From: Acidobacteriaceae bacterium
GTDB lineage: Bacteria; Acidobacteriota; Terriglobia; Terriglobales; Acidobacteriaceae
Length of the DNA stretch: 10,123 nucleotides
Assembly: GCA_003165855.1 (NCBI GenBank)
Contig: PMXH01000362.1
Coordinates: forward strand, 2,518-12,640
Reading direction: 5' to 3'
Shown piece after piece: positions 1 to 5,828 of this stretch. A model generated the notes under the pieces. The model made no database searches and was not told the origin of the DNA. It saw only the letters and a program-made list of their open reading frames with translations. The position numbers were made by a program, and so were the translations under genes. The stretch's first letter is position 1; every line of letters begins with the position of its first letter.

Positions 1-50
1 TGCGCGAGCCGCGCAAGACTTTCCGTTTCACGGTGGCGACGACATTCTAA
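1..50 (+). CDS. C-terminal end of an outer-membrane beta-barrel protein, probably BamA (partial)
   Basis: Only the last 15 codons and a TAA stop are inside the window, read from base 3. The visible tail is REPRKTFRFTVATTF. Hydrophobic residues alternate at positions 0 (Phe), -4 (Val), -6 (Phe) and -8 (Phe) from the end. This is the beta-signal of a last transmembrane strand recognised by the BAM machinery, with the usual terminal Phe. The next gene downstream is an OmpH/Skp-like chaperone, and bamA-skp is a common order in diderm bacteria, so BamA (Omp85) is the best guess. Another barrel protein cannot be excluded from 15 residues. The stop is followed by about 360 nt of leader and a separate promoter, so the chaperone gene need not depend on this gene's transcript. 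Confidence 0.6.
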   Translation, partial: REPRKTFRFTVATTF

Positions 51-88
51 GACGACGTTCTTTGAGCGGTGACGGTACGCGGCGGAGT

Positions 89-118
89 TTGACGGCGGCT
101 GAGCAGGCTCTCTATAAT
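89..118 (+). promoter_or_regulatory. Sigma70-type promoter for ompH
   Basis: A -35 box TTGACG (89-94, 5 of 6 consensus bases) and a perfect -10 box TATAAT (113-118) are separated by 18 nt. Transcription would start near 125, giving a leader of about 285 nt before the ATG at 410. This is one of the best sigma70-like matches in the window. Confidence 0.65.
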
Positions 119-344
119 GACGTTGATCCACGCCATTGCAGAAAGTTGACCAAGGGTGGACGACACGTCCGCAACCCCGGCGTGTGACGCTGGCAATTGA
201 GTGCGCCTTGTCTGATGGTGTCTGACGCGGCCGGTTGAAGCAAGACGAAGAAGCTCGAGACGAAGACCTCGCGAGTTTGTCCCAGTAAGTTCGTCCCGGT
301 AAGCGCGGCGCAGCGTTGCCTGAAAAGGTAATCTGAGTTCATTC

Positions 345-389
345 CCGGAAACATCTTTACCGGAACCATATTCACCGGAACTAATGTTC
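345..389 (+). repeat. Three 15-nt direct repeats before ompH
   Basis: CCGGAA recurs at 345, 360 and 375, exactly 15 nt apart. The units are CCGGAAACATCTTTA, CCGGAACCATATTCA and CCGGAACTAATGTTC. The array ends just before the AAGGAG ribosome binding site. The frame containing it has close stops, so it is not an obvious coding repeat. A protein- or RNA-binding role is possible but unproven. Confidence 0.5.
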
Positions 390-409
390 CAAGGAGTTTA
401 AGCGATCCA

Positions 410-1144
410 ATGACAAGCAAGTTCCTGCGGTCTGTCCTGGCCATTGCGGTTCTCTCGATGATTGTCGGATTGACGATTTCCGCATTTGCCCAAACCGGTA
501 GCGCGGCTGCTCCAGCGGGTGGCGCCAGTGCGCCCGCAGCCCCGGCGACCTCCACACCCATAGCCACTGGAACCGGCAGCAAGCTGGGGACCATTAACAT
601 TGAGCAAGCTGTGGTCGGCAGCAACGAAGGCCAGCGCGACTTTGAGGTTCTGCGCAAGAAGCTGGAGCCGAAGCAAAACGAACTGAAGCAGCAGAACGAC
701 GAGCTCGAGAGTTTGCAGAAGCAATTTCAGACTCAGAGCGATAAGCTGAACGACGACGCCCGCGCCACCCTGCAGAAGCAGATCGAGACCAAGAAGAAAT
801 CCTTCGATCGCGCCGTACAGGACGCACAGGAAGATTTTCAGAATCAGCAGAAGGAGATTTTCCAGCGCATTCTGCAGAAGATGGCGCCGGTGATCGTGAA
901 GCACGCGCAGGGGAGCGGCTTTGCCATGATCGTGGACACTTCGAATCCGTGGCCGCAAAGCCCGATCCTGTGGTATGGCGAACAAGGCGACATTACCAAG
1001 GCGGTCGTGGACCTCTACAACACGCAGTCCGGCGTGCCGGCTCCAGCCGCTTCTGGAGCGGCGACCAAGCCTGCAGGCCCAAGGCCAGCGGCCGGGACAA
1101 CTCCGAAGCCGGCGGCTCCGAAGTCAACTGAACCACCTAAGTAG
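410..1144 (+). CDS. OmpH/Skp-family periplasmic chaperone
   Basis: The 244-residue product fits the OmpH/Skp family, trimeric periplasmic chaperones that hold unfolded outer-membrane proteins on the way to BAM. Residues 1-27 form a Sec signal peptide: positive Lys4/Arg7, hydrophobic core, and a likely cut after AFA before Gln28. An Ala/Pro/Thr-rich linker (about 29-55) precedes the start of the Skp fold (LGTINIEQAV, 59-68). A long charged and Gln-rich helical stretch follows (about 72-158, coiled-coil-like), then a closing strand region (FAMIVDTSNP, 171-180). The last 35 residues are a Pro/Ala/Lys tail absent from classical Skp (E. coli Skp is about 160 residues). The beta-barrel tail just upstream supports the role. 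The gene has its own promoter and a strong terminator, so it may be a single-gene unit. Confidence 0.88.
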   Translation: MTSKFLRSVLAIAVLSMIVGLTISAFAQTGSAAAPAGGASAPAAPATSTPIATGTGSKLGTINIEQAVVGSNEGQRDFEVLRKKLEPKQNELKQQNDELESLQKQFQTQSDKLNDDARATLQKQIETKKKSFDRAVQDAQEDFQNQQKEIFQRILQKMAPVIVKHAQGSGFAMIVDTSNPWPQSPILWYGEQGDITKAVVDLYNTQSGVPAPAASGAATKPAGPRPAAGTTPKPAAPKSTEPPK

Positions 1145-1151
1145 CGACTGA

Positions 1152-1168
1152 CGACACCGCGTGTGTCG
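1152..1168 (+). other. Short hairpin just after ompH
   Basis: CGACAC (1152-1157) pairs with GTGTCG (1163-1168) around a 5-nt loop. It lies between the ompH stop codon and the intrinsic terminator. It may protect the transcript 3' end or assist termination. It has no U-tract of its own. Confidence 0.4.
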
Positions 1169-1180
1169 GAAAAGTTCCAG

Positions 1181-1207
1181 AAGGCCGCGTCCCGCGCGGC
1201 CTTTTTT
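1181..1207 (+). terminator. Intrinsic terminator of ompH
   Basis: AAGGCCGCG (1181-1189) pairs perfectly with CGCGGCCTT (1195-1203) across a 5-nt loop. The stem runs into six T residues (1202-1207). A 9-bp GC-rich stem with a U-tract is a classic rho-independent terminator. It separates ompH from the TonB-domain gene. Confidence 0.9.
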
Positions 1208-1270
1208 ATTTGCTCCGGCTGGTGCCGCGGAGAAGGTTCCGGTGTCCTTAGCATTAACCCGAATTCAACC

Positions 1271-1277
1271 AGGGAGG
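1271..1277 (+). promoter_or_regulatory. Ribosome binding site fixing the TonB-domain start
   Basis: AGGGAGG ends 5 nt before the ATG at 1283. It decides between this start and the upstream in-frame ATG at 1163, which has no comparable site and would place the terminator stem inside the coding sequence. Confidence 0.75.
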
Positions 1278-1282
1278 ACACC

Positions 1283-2011
1283 ATGTTTGAAGCCACAATC
1301 GACTCGTCGTGGGACGAGCGTTCACGCCGCGGATTAACCGCTTTGACATCATTTGGCTTGCAGGCCCTCGCGGTCTGCGTGTTGCTGGTCTTGCCTTTGC
1401 TCCGGCCGGCGGGCTTGCCTTTGTTCCACTCGTTATCGACGCCGGTCAGTTTGGGACCGTTAGGGGAGCCTCCCGCAGTCAGAGCGCACGCGAGTGCGAC
1501 CACTGCGGCTGCGCGGAGCAATGCCGCGGACATTACTCTGAGAATGCCTGCTCAAATTCCACATGGCGTACTGAATACCAACGACGATGGGCCGCCACAA
1601 GTTGCGGAGTCCAGTACTGGCATCTTCGGGACCACGGGAGGTGGCGACCCGCATGGTGTCCCCAATCTGCTTGGCACCGGTACGCAGCCGGTTCTGCCGG
1701 TGGCAGCGCCGCCAGTTGTTGCTCTCGTCCGCCTCTCGCACATGAGTGAAGGAGATCTGATCCGGAAGGTGCAGCCGGCGTATCCTGCACTGGCTCGAAG
1801 CGCGGGCATTCACGGGGCAGTCGTGCTGAGTGCGATGATCAGCAAACAAGGAGTCATTGAGAATCTTCGAGTCGTGACCGGCCATCCCATGCTGGTGCCG
1901 GCGGCGATTGAGGCGGTTCGCCAGTGGCGATACCGGCCTTACGTCTTAAACAACGAGCCGGTCGAAGTGGAAACTCAGATCACGGTGAACTTTTCACTGG
2001 CGGGGAATTGA
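1283..2011 (+). CDS. TonB C-terminal-domain protein, inner-membrane anchored
   Basis: The 242-residue protein has the TonB layout. A short cytoplasmic N-terminus is followed by one hydrophobic segment (about 21-41), a long low-complexity Pro/Gly/Ala/Thr-rich periplasmic spacer (about 42-155) and a TonB_C fold (about 158-238). The fold shows the family hallmarks VQPAYPALARSAGIHGAVVL, a GVI turn and AVRQWRYRPY. Such proteins couple proton-motive force from ExbBD to outer-membrane receptors, but no exbB or exbD is present here. Many Acidobacteriota carry numerous TonB_C paralogues of unknown partner, so the specific role is open. The start is the ATG at 1283, chosen because AGGGAGG (1271-1277) lies 5 nt upstream. 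A longer in-frame reading from 1163 would run through the terminator hairpin and is unlikely. Confidence 0.85.
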   Translation: MFEATIDSSWDERSRRGLTALTSFGLQALAVCVLLVLPLLRPAGLPLFHSLSTPVSLGPLGEPPAVRAHASATTAAARSNAADITLRMPAQIPHGVLNTNDDGPPQVAESSTGIFGTTGGGDPHGVPNLLGTGTQPVLPVAAPPVVALVRLSHMSEGDLIRKVQPAYPALARSAGIHGAVVLSAMISKQGVIENLRVVTGHPMLVPAAIEAVRQWRYRPYVLNNEPVEVETQITVNFSLAGN

Positions 2012-2066
2012 TTGGCAGGATTGAAAAGGCGGCTGAGAAAATCAGGTGGGAGTAGCCCAAGCGTAA

Positions 2067-2096
2067 CCTGAGGGCGCGCGGCGCTCCCGCTATAAT
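2067..2096 (+). promoter_or_regulatory. Promoter of alr, suggesting a leaderless mRNA
   Basis: A perfect TATAAT lies at 2091-2096, only 8 nt before the GTG start codon at 2105. Transcription would therefore begin at or within a couple of bases of the start codon. The -35 region is poor (CTGAGG at 2068-2073, 3 of 6 consensus bases). There is no Shine-Dalgarno sequence next to the GTG, which fits leaderless expression. Confidence 0.55.
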
Positions 2097-2104
2097 CGAG
2101 CCCT

Positions 2105-3277
2105 GTGGCAACAACTGTAGAAACTCTGAGCCGCGTGGCCACGCGCCCCACCTGGGCGGAAGTTTCCCTGGACACTCTGCGGCAAAATTTCCGCGCAGTG
2201 GTGAAGCATGCCGGCGCGGACGTGATTGTGTGCGCGGTGGTGAAGGCGGATGCTTACGGCCACGGCGCGGTGGAATGCTCGCGCGCTCTGCAGGCGGAAG
2301 GCGCGAAGTGGCTGGGAGTTACGTCACTCGATGAAGCGATCCCGCTGCGCGAAGCGGGCGTCGAGTCTCGAATCCTGTTGATGACGGGTTTCTGGCGCGG
2401 GGAAGAGAGCGAGATTGCTCGTCTGCGGCTTACTCCCACGGTGTGGGAGCCGTGGCATATCGAATGTCTGGAGCATGCCGCGGTGTCTGGAGCGGTGCGG
2501 CAGGCAGTGCATTTGAAGATCGACACGGGAATGGGCCGGCTGGGAGTGTCGCTGGCTGAGCTTCCTATCGTGCTAAAAGCTCTCAACGCGGCTCCGCATC
2601 TGGTTTTTGAAGGGCTGTCGACGCATCTCGCGTCCTCCGAAATTATGGACGCACCTTCGGTGGCGGAACAGGAGCGCCATTTCGAGGAAGCGCAGCGTAT
2701 CGTGCGGGCGGCGGGTTTCGATCCGAAGTTCGTACACATGGCCAACACCAGCGCGCTGATCTCGCGGCGCGAGACGTGGAGCAATATGGTGCGTCCGGGC
2801 ATCGCGCTCTACGGCTATTACCTGCCATTCCAGCGTGCAGGACGGGAAGTGAGCGGAGGCACACTGCGGCTTCCGGTGAAGCCGGTGCTAACCTGGAAGA
2901 CGCGCATTCTCTCCATGCGGGATTTCGCCGCCAATCAGGCTCTGGGGTATGGCGGAACTTACGTGACCAAGGCGCCGGCGCACGTTGCGGTGCTGCCCGT
3001 TGGCTACGCCGACGGATACAACCGGCAGCTGTCGAATCGCGGCCGTGTGATCGTCCGCGACCATTACGCACCCATCATCGGCAGCATCTCGATGGACCTT
3101 ACGCTGGTGGATGTGACCGGGATTCCTGGGATTGCCGTCGGCGATGAGGTGATCTTACTCGGAACCCACGAGGGATTGAGCGTCGATGCGCTCGAACATG
3201 CAAGATTGGCGAACAGCTCGCCTTATGAGATTCTCTGCAACATCTCCAAGCGCGTGCCGCGGAAGTACGAAAGCTAG
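2105..3277 (+). CDS. alr: Alanine racemase
   Basis: A 390-residue PLP enzyme interconverting L- and D-alanine in the cytoplasm and supplying D-Ala for peptidoglycan. The catalytic and cofactor residues are all visible. Lys47 in AVVKADAYGHG is the Schiff-base lysine. Lys138 in HLKIDTGMGRLG is the position that is carbamylated in family members. HMANTSA (211-217) and Arg230 in MVRPGIALYG belong to the PLP site. Tyr282 in LGYGGTY is the second catalytic base, and Met330-Asp331 lie at the substrate site. The N-terminal alpha/beta barrel (about 15-245) and C-terminal beta domain (about 255-385) have normal lengths. The start is the GTG at 2105, set by the -10 box 8 nt upstream. The gene ends 9 nt before the oppositely oriented brnA, with no terminator seen between them. 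Confidence 0.96.
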   Translation: MATTVETLSRVATRPTWAEVSLDTLRQNFRAVVKHAGADVIVCAVVKADAYGHGAVECSRALQAEGAKWLGVTSLDEAIPLREAGVESRILLMTGFWRGEESEIARLRLTPTVWEPWHIECLEHAAVSGAVRQAVHLKIDTGMGRLGVSLAELPIVLKALNAAPHLVFEGLSTHLASSEIMDAPSVAEQERHFEEAQRIVRAAGFDPKFVHMANTSALISRRETWSNMVRPGIALYGYYLPFQRAGREVSGGTLRLPVKPVLTWKTRILSMRDFAANQALGYGGTYVTKAPAHVAVLPVGYADGYNRQLSNRGRVIVRDHYAPIIGSISMDLTLVDVTGIPGIAVGDEVILLGTHEGLSVDALEHARLANSSPYEILCNISKRVPRKYES

Positions 3278-3286
3278 AAACGACGG

Positions 3287-3562
3287 CTAGGCGCGCTGAC
3301 GTTCTTTTCTAGCCTCCATGTACTTGCGCAGGACGGCGTTCATCGTGCTCTGGTAGCCCCGGCCATGCTTCCGAAAAAATGTCAGCACGTCTGGATCAAT
3401 GCGCAAGGTAATCTGCTTCTTGGGTCCGGGCCAGAAGATCGCATTCTTGAAGAAGTCCGGGCCGAGTTCGGGTGCGTCGGAGAAATCTATGTCGGAATCC
3501 TGCATGGCGTCAACCCGCTTCCAGTCTGTCCTGGATCGCCTTTTCGTATTCTTTACATTCAC
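3287..3562 (-). CDS. brnA: BrnA-family antitoxin
   Basis: A 91-residue antitoxin that should bind and neutralise BrnT and repress their shared operon. The conserved core is clear: RTDWKRVDAMQDSDIDFSDA, then DFFKNA, then a ribbon-helix-helix-like C-terminus with ITLRIDPDV, GYQSTMNAVL and RKYMEA. The GTG start at 3562 is chosen because it is the only start codon that keeps the family-conserved TDW..VDAM block; the next start, Met20, would remove it. This start gives a 53-nt overlap with the end of brnT, so the two genes are probably translationally coupled. The usual BrnT-then-BrnA order is kept. The gene runs tail-to-tail with alr. Confidence 0.9.
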   Translation of the reverse strand: MNVKNTKRRSRTDWKRVDAMQDSDIDFSDAPELGPDFFKNAIFWPGPKKQITLRIDPDVLTFFRKHGRGYQSTMNAVLRKYMEARKERQRA

Positions 3563-3812
3563 GGCGGCTCGCCTTTCTTAGTGATATAACCCGAATCGTT
3601 TCCGCGCCACGCTCGACGAAAACCACGTGCGCGATACGGCCTCGGATCATCCCGAGCCCGGTCCAGCGCTTTTCTCCGTAGTCTTCGCGCGTGTCTGGTT
3701 CGTAGAAGAGCCCGCCGCGAAACATCTCTTCCGCGTCGGCGAAGTCCAAGCCGTGCTTCTGGAGATTTGCGCGGTTCTTGGCTTCGTCCCATTCAAACTT
3801 ATCAAATGTCAT
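3510..3812 (-). CDS. brnT: BrnT-family toxin (ribonuclease)
   Basis: A 100-residue toxin of the BrnT family, RelE-like ribonucleases that halt translation until bound by BrnA. Family landmarks are FEWDEAKNRANLQKHGLDF near the N-terminus, then a DYGEKRW block (44-50), then RGRIAHVVFVERG, and RVISLRKAS (74-82) where many relatives have ISARKA. The start at 3812 is preferred because GGAG lies about 5 nt upstream. A longer reading from 3839 adds nine residues not typical of the family. Nothing looks truncated, so the toxin is probably intact. It is the first gene of the operon and is followed by brnA with a 53-nt overlap. Confidence 0.92.
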   Translation of the reverse strand: MTFDKFEWDEAKNRANLQKHGLDFADAEEMFRGGLFYEPDTREDYGEKRWTGLGMIRGRIAHVVFVERGAETIRVISLRKASRRECKEYEKAIQDRLEAG

Positions 3813-3840
3813 TGTAACTCCAATCGTAGCTACACGCAAG

Positions 3841-3888
3841 CGCTCTAGAGCGGACCTACCAAGAATGATCTTCCGCTCTTTCCGCTCT
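3841..3888 (-). promoter_or_regulatory. CGCTCT repeat cluster upstream of brnT, candidate operator
   Basis: A perfect 12-bp palindrome CGCTCTAGAGCG (3841-3852) lies 28 nt upstream of the brnT start. The same half-site CGCTCT recurs in a tandem 9-bp repeat, TTCCGCTCT at 3871-3879 and 3880-3888. That makes four copies in 48 bp, three in one direction and one inverted. BrnA-type antitoxins are known to autoregulate through DNA binding, so this is a reasonable operator candidate. The link is inferred from position and symmetry only. Confidence 0.4.
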
Positions 3889-4083
3889 TCTGACTATTCG
3901 CCAAAAGTTACCGCGTCTCAATTCATGCAAACATCGCACTCACTCCCGAAGGTTGCACCTACTCTGACCCGCAGATGACGCCTGCCGAATCCAAACCTTC
4001 CCCAGTGCCATCCGATGCCCCTTCCTGCGGTTCGCTGCAGGGAGGGTGATTGTCCGTCTAAGCGTTTGTTATCCTCGAAGTAC

Positions 4084-5202
4084 ATGCCCTCGCGCTACGC
4101 ACAATGGATGTACGACTGGGAACACCGGCTTACTTCGGTGGACAACAACCGCGTGGTGCGTCCGTTGGAGTGGGGAGTGGAGTGGGCGCGGGACTGGCCT
4201 TGCCGGAATGGGTTGCGTCCGGGGCAGAGCGTGGACGATCCGGCGAAATTCTTTATCGACTTCAACCGGAGAATCGTCGCCGCCAGCGATGAGTTTTATG
4301 CGTACACCCGGCCAACCGATTTCAGGCTGGAGAAGCGCGAGGTGCAGGTTTTTTCCACGCGCGAAGTTCCTGACCTGAAGCTTGAAGCGAAGGTGAAGGG
4401 AACGTTCGCGGAGTTTCTGCGCTTCACGGCGCCGGTGAAGACGCCATATCCGGAGAACAATTTGGTGAATGCGCGCTGGCTTCCGGCGCGGGGGCGGCGT
4501 GCCGTCGTGCTTCTGCCGCACTGGAATGCGGACGCGATTGCTTATGTCAGCCTCTGCAAAGTCTTCAACATGCTGGGGATTGCGGTGCTCCGGCTGAGCA
4601 TGCCTTATCACGATATCCGCATGCCGGCCGAGATCAGCCGCGCGGATTATGCCGTCTCCGCTAACATCGGCCGCACGCTCGACGCGGTACGGCAGGGCGT
4701 GGTGGATGTCCGCTGCTGTCTCGATTGGCTGGAACAGCAGGGCTACAGCAAGCTGGGGATCGTGGGCACGAGCCTGGGTTCATGTTATGCGTTCATCGCG
4801 GCGGCGCATGATCCGCGCATTCGAGTGGCGGCGTTCAATCATGCTTCCACTTATGTTGCCGATGTGGTGTGGCACGGACAGTCGACGCGGCACATCCGGC
4901 AGGGGATGGAATCGCAAATCACTCTGGAGACGCTGCGACAATCGTGGTTGGCGGTGAGTCCGATGGCGTACTTCAAGCAGTTCTCGCGCTGGCCGCGGAA
5001 GTCGCTCATCATCTACGCGAAGTACGATTTGACCTTCTTGCCTGAACTCTCACGGGATGTGGTGAAAGAATTCGAGCGCTACGGACTGGATCACAAAGTT
5101 GTCGTGCTGCCCTGCGGCCACTACACCATGGGCGAGACGCCATACAACCTCATGGATGGGTGGCAACTGGCGTCTTTCTTGCGGACGGCGTTTGAGGGTT
5201 AG
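4084..5202 (+). CDS. Alpha/beta-hydrolase-fold protein, substrate unknown
   Basis: A 372-residue protein with an alpha/beta-hydrolase core in its C-terminal two thirds. The nucleophile elbow is GTSLGS (Ser230). The acid is probably Asp315 in YAKYDLTFLPE, and the histidine is His346 in CGHYTMGE. LLPHWNAD (143-150) lies where the oxyanion loop is expected. About 135 N-terminal residues precede the core and resemble nothing I can name; they are Trp- and Arg-rich (WMYDWEHRL, WGVEWARDW). No signal peptide or membrane segment is visible, so it is probably cytoplasmic. It could be an esterase, lipase-like or acyl hydrolase. The start at 4084 is chosen over the in-frame ATG at 4015 because the extra 23 residues look non-protein-like, though neither start has a strong Shine-Dalgarno. 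A weak -10-like TATCCT (4070-4075) lies 8 nt upstream. A GNAT gene follows 53 nt later. Confidence 0.8.
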   Translation: MPSRYAQWMYDWEHRLTSVDNNRVVRPLEWGVEWARDWPCRNGLRPGQSVDDPAKFFIDFNRRIVAASDEFYAYTRPTDFRLEKREVQVFSTREVPDLKLEAKVKGTFAEFLRFTAPVKTPYPENNLVNARWLPARGRRAVVLLPHWNADAIAYVSLCKVFNMLGIAVLRLSMPYHDIRMPAEISRADYAVSANIGRTLDAVRQGVVDVRCCLDWLEQQGYSKLGIVGTSLGSCYAFIAAAHDPRIRVAAFNHASTYVADVVWHGQSTRHIRQGMESQITLETLRQSWLAVSPMAYFKQFSRWPRKSLIIYAKYDLTFLPELSRDVVKEFERYGLDHKVVVLPCGHYTMGETPYNLMDGWQLASFLRTAFEG

Positions 5203-5243
5203 CGGTTCGGCCGGCGATGCCGGTGAAGCTCCGGATGAAGCGG

Positions 5244-5249
5244 TAGAAT
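5244..5249 (+). promoter_or_regulatory. -10 box directly before the GNAT start
   Basis: TAGAAT (5 of 6 consensus bases) ends 6 nt before the ATG at 5256. No Shine-Dalgarno is present next to that ATG. Transcription from this box would give an mRNA starting at, or next to, the start codon. No convincing -35 box was found. Confidence 0.4.
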
Positions 5250-5255
5250 GTGGGC

Positions 5256-5828
5256 ATGGCGAGCGTTCACATGCCAGATTCCGAAGCGGTGATGGAGTAT
5301 CGGCGTGGCGAGTTCCTGATCAGCACCAGCCATGAACGGTTGAGTCTGGATGTGGTCCACGGCTTTCTGACCAATTGCTATTGGGCGAAGGGGATTCCGC
5401 GGGACGTGGTAGCGTGGTCGATTGAACATTCGCTGTGCTTTGGCATTTACGACGAATCCCCGCCCTTCGACTCCGCTCAGGGCAGGCTCCTCGCAAGAGA
5501 AGCGAGACCCTTCGACGGTGCTGAGGGCAACCATGGGGCACCCGCGCAGGTTGGTTTTGCCCGGGTGGTTAGCGACTTCGCGACCGTGGCTTATCTGGGC
5601 GATGTGTTCGTGCTGGAGTCACATCGCGGGCGTGGATTGAGCAAGTGGCTGATGGAATGCGTCGTGGGGCATCCTGCACTTCAGGATCTGCGGCGCTGGA
5701 TTCTTTTGACCCGCGACGCGCACGGACTTTATTCGCAGTTTGGCTTTACTCCGGTGAAGTCCCCGGAGCGATATATGGAACTTCACCGGCCCAAAACGTG
5801 TACGAGACGCCCTAGGAAAACAATATGA
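5256..5828 (+). CDS. GNAT-family N-acetyltransferase with an in-frame repeat insertion
   Basis: A 190-residue GNAT enzyme that should transfer an acetyl group from acetyl-CoA; the acceptor is unknown. The acetyl-CoA loop is [10 protein letters not shown] (123-132), preceded by strand [10 protein letters not shown]. The C-terminal part has [13 protein letters not shown], as in small single-domain GNATs of about 140-160 residues. The excess length comes largely from residues 68-97, encoded by a dispersed palindromic repeat that splits the strand pair FGIYD / QVGFARVV. The reading frame is kept through the insertion, so the protein may still fold with a long loop. The start is the ATG at 5256, just after the -10-like TAGAAT; a GTG at 5250 overlaps that region. 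The stop overlaps the glyA start as ATGA, indicating translational coupling. Confidence 0.88.
   Translation: MASVHMPDSEAVMEYRRGEFLISTSHERLSLDVVHGFLTNCYWAKGIPRDVVAWSIEHSLCFGIYDESPPFDSAQGRLLAREARPFDGAEGNHGAPAQVGFARVVSDFATVAYLGDVFVLESHRGRGLSKWLMECVVGHPALQDLRRWILLTRDAHGLYSQFGFTPVKSPERYMELHRPKTCTRRPRKTI
5457..5546 (+). repeat. Dispersed palindromic repeat inserted in the GNAT gene
   Basis: Two direct copies of a 21-nt unit lie at 5464-5484 and 5508-5528 and match at 17 of 21 positions (CCCTTCGAC, three variable bases, GCT, then SAGGGC). Each unit starts CCCT and ends AGGG, so it can fold on itself. Between them CTCGC (5490-5494) pairs with GCGAG (5502-5506). The segment is read in frame as PPFDSAQGR...RPFDGAEG; the opposite strand would read ALSTVEG and ALSGVEG. 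Such strings are familiar from dispersed repeats in Acidobacteriota and metagenomic genomes. Total inserted length is about 87-90 nt, a multiple of three. Exact borders are estimated from the GNAT fold. Confidence 0.75.

Larger units (their letters stand above)
51..409 (+). other. Gene-free leader region upstream of ompH
   Basis: No open frame here has a plausible start and protein-like translation. The stretch holds a promoter at 89-118 and then about 285 nt of probable 5' untranslated RNA. The leader contains short hairpins, such as GGACG/CGTCC at 158-170 with a 3-nt loop. It also has direct repeats with a 14-15 nt step: AGACGAAGA at 243 and 258, GTCCCRGTAAG at 279 and 293, and CCGGAA at 345, 360 and 375. 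The ribosome binding site is probably AAGGAG at 391-396, 13 nt before the ATG, which is a longer spacing than usual. Confidence 0.6.

Noticed and set aside
112..657. Long minus-strand frame opposite the ompH start
   Set aside because: It mirrors the ompH coding region and leader, has a low-complexity Pro/Ala/Leu translation and no ribosome binding site; the plus-strand chaperone explains the sequence.
398..985. Leu-rich minus-strand frame within ompH
   Set aside because: It is the antisense of the Gln/Lys/Glu coiled coil, which reads as Leu-rich on the other strand; no start signals.
3841..3888. CRISPR-like repeats
   Set aside because: Repeats are only 6-9 bp, too short and unevenly spaced, with no spacers or cas genes; better read as operator-type half-sites.
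4015..4083. Upstream ATG extending the hydrolase by 23 residues
   Set aside because: The extra residues (MPLPAVRCREGDCPSKR...) do not look like part of the protein, and there is no ribosome binding site before this ATG; the ATG at 4084 is preferred.
5211..5223. CCGGC-GAT-GCCGG hairpin after the hydrolase gene
   Set aside because: Only 5 bp with a 3-nt loop and no T-run, so it is not a supported terminator.
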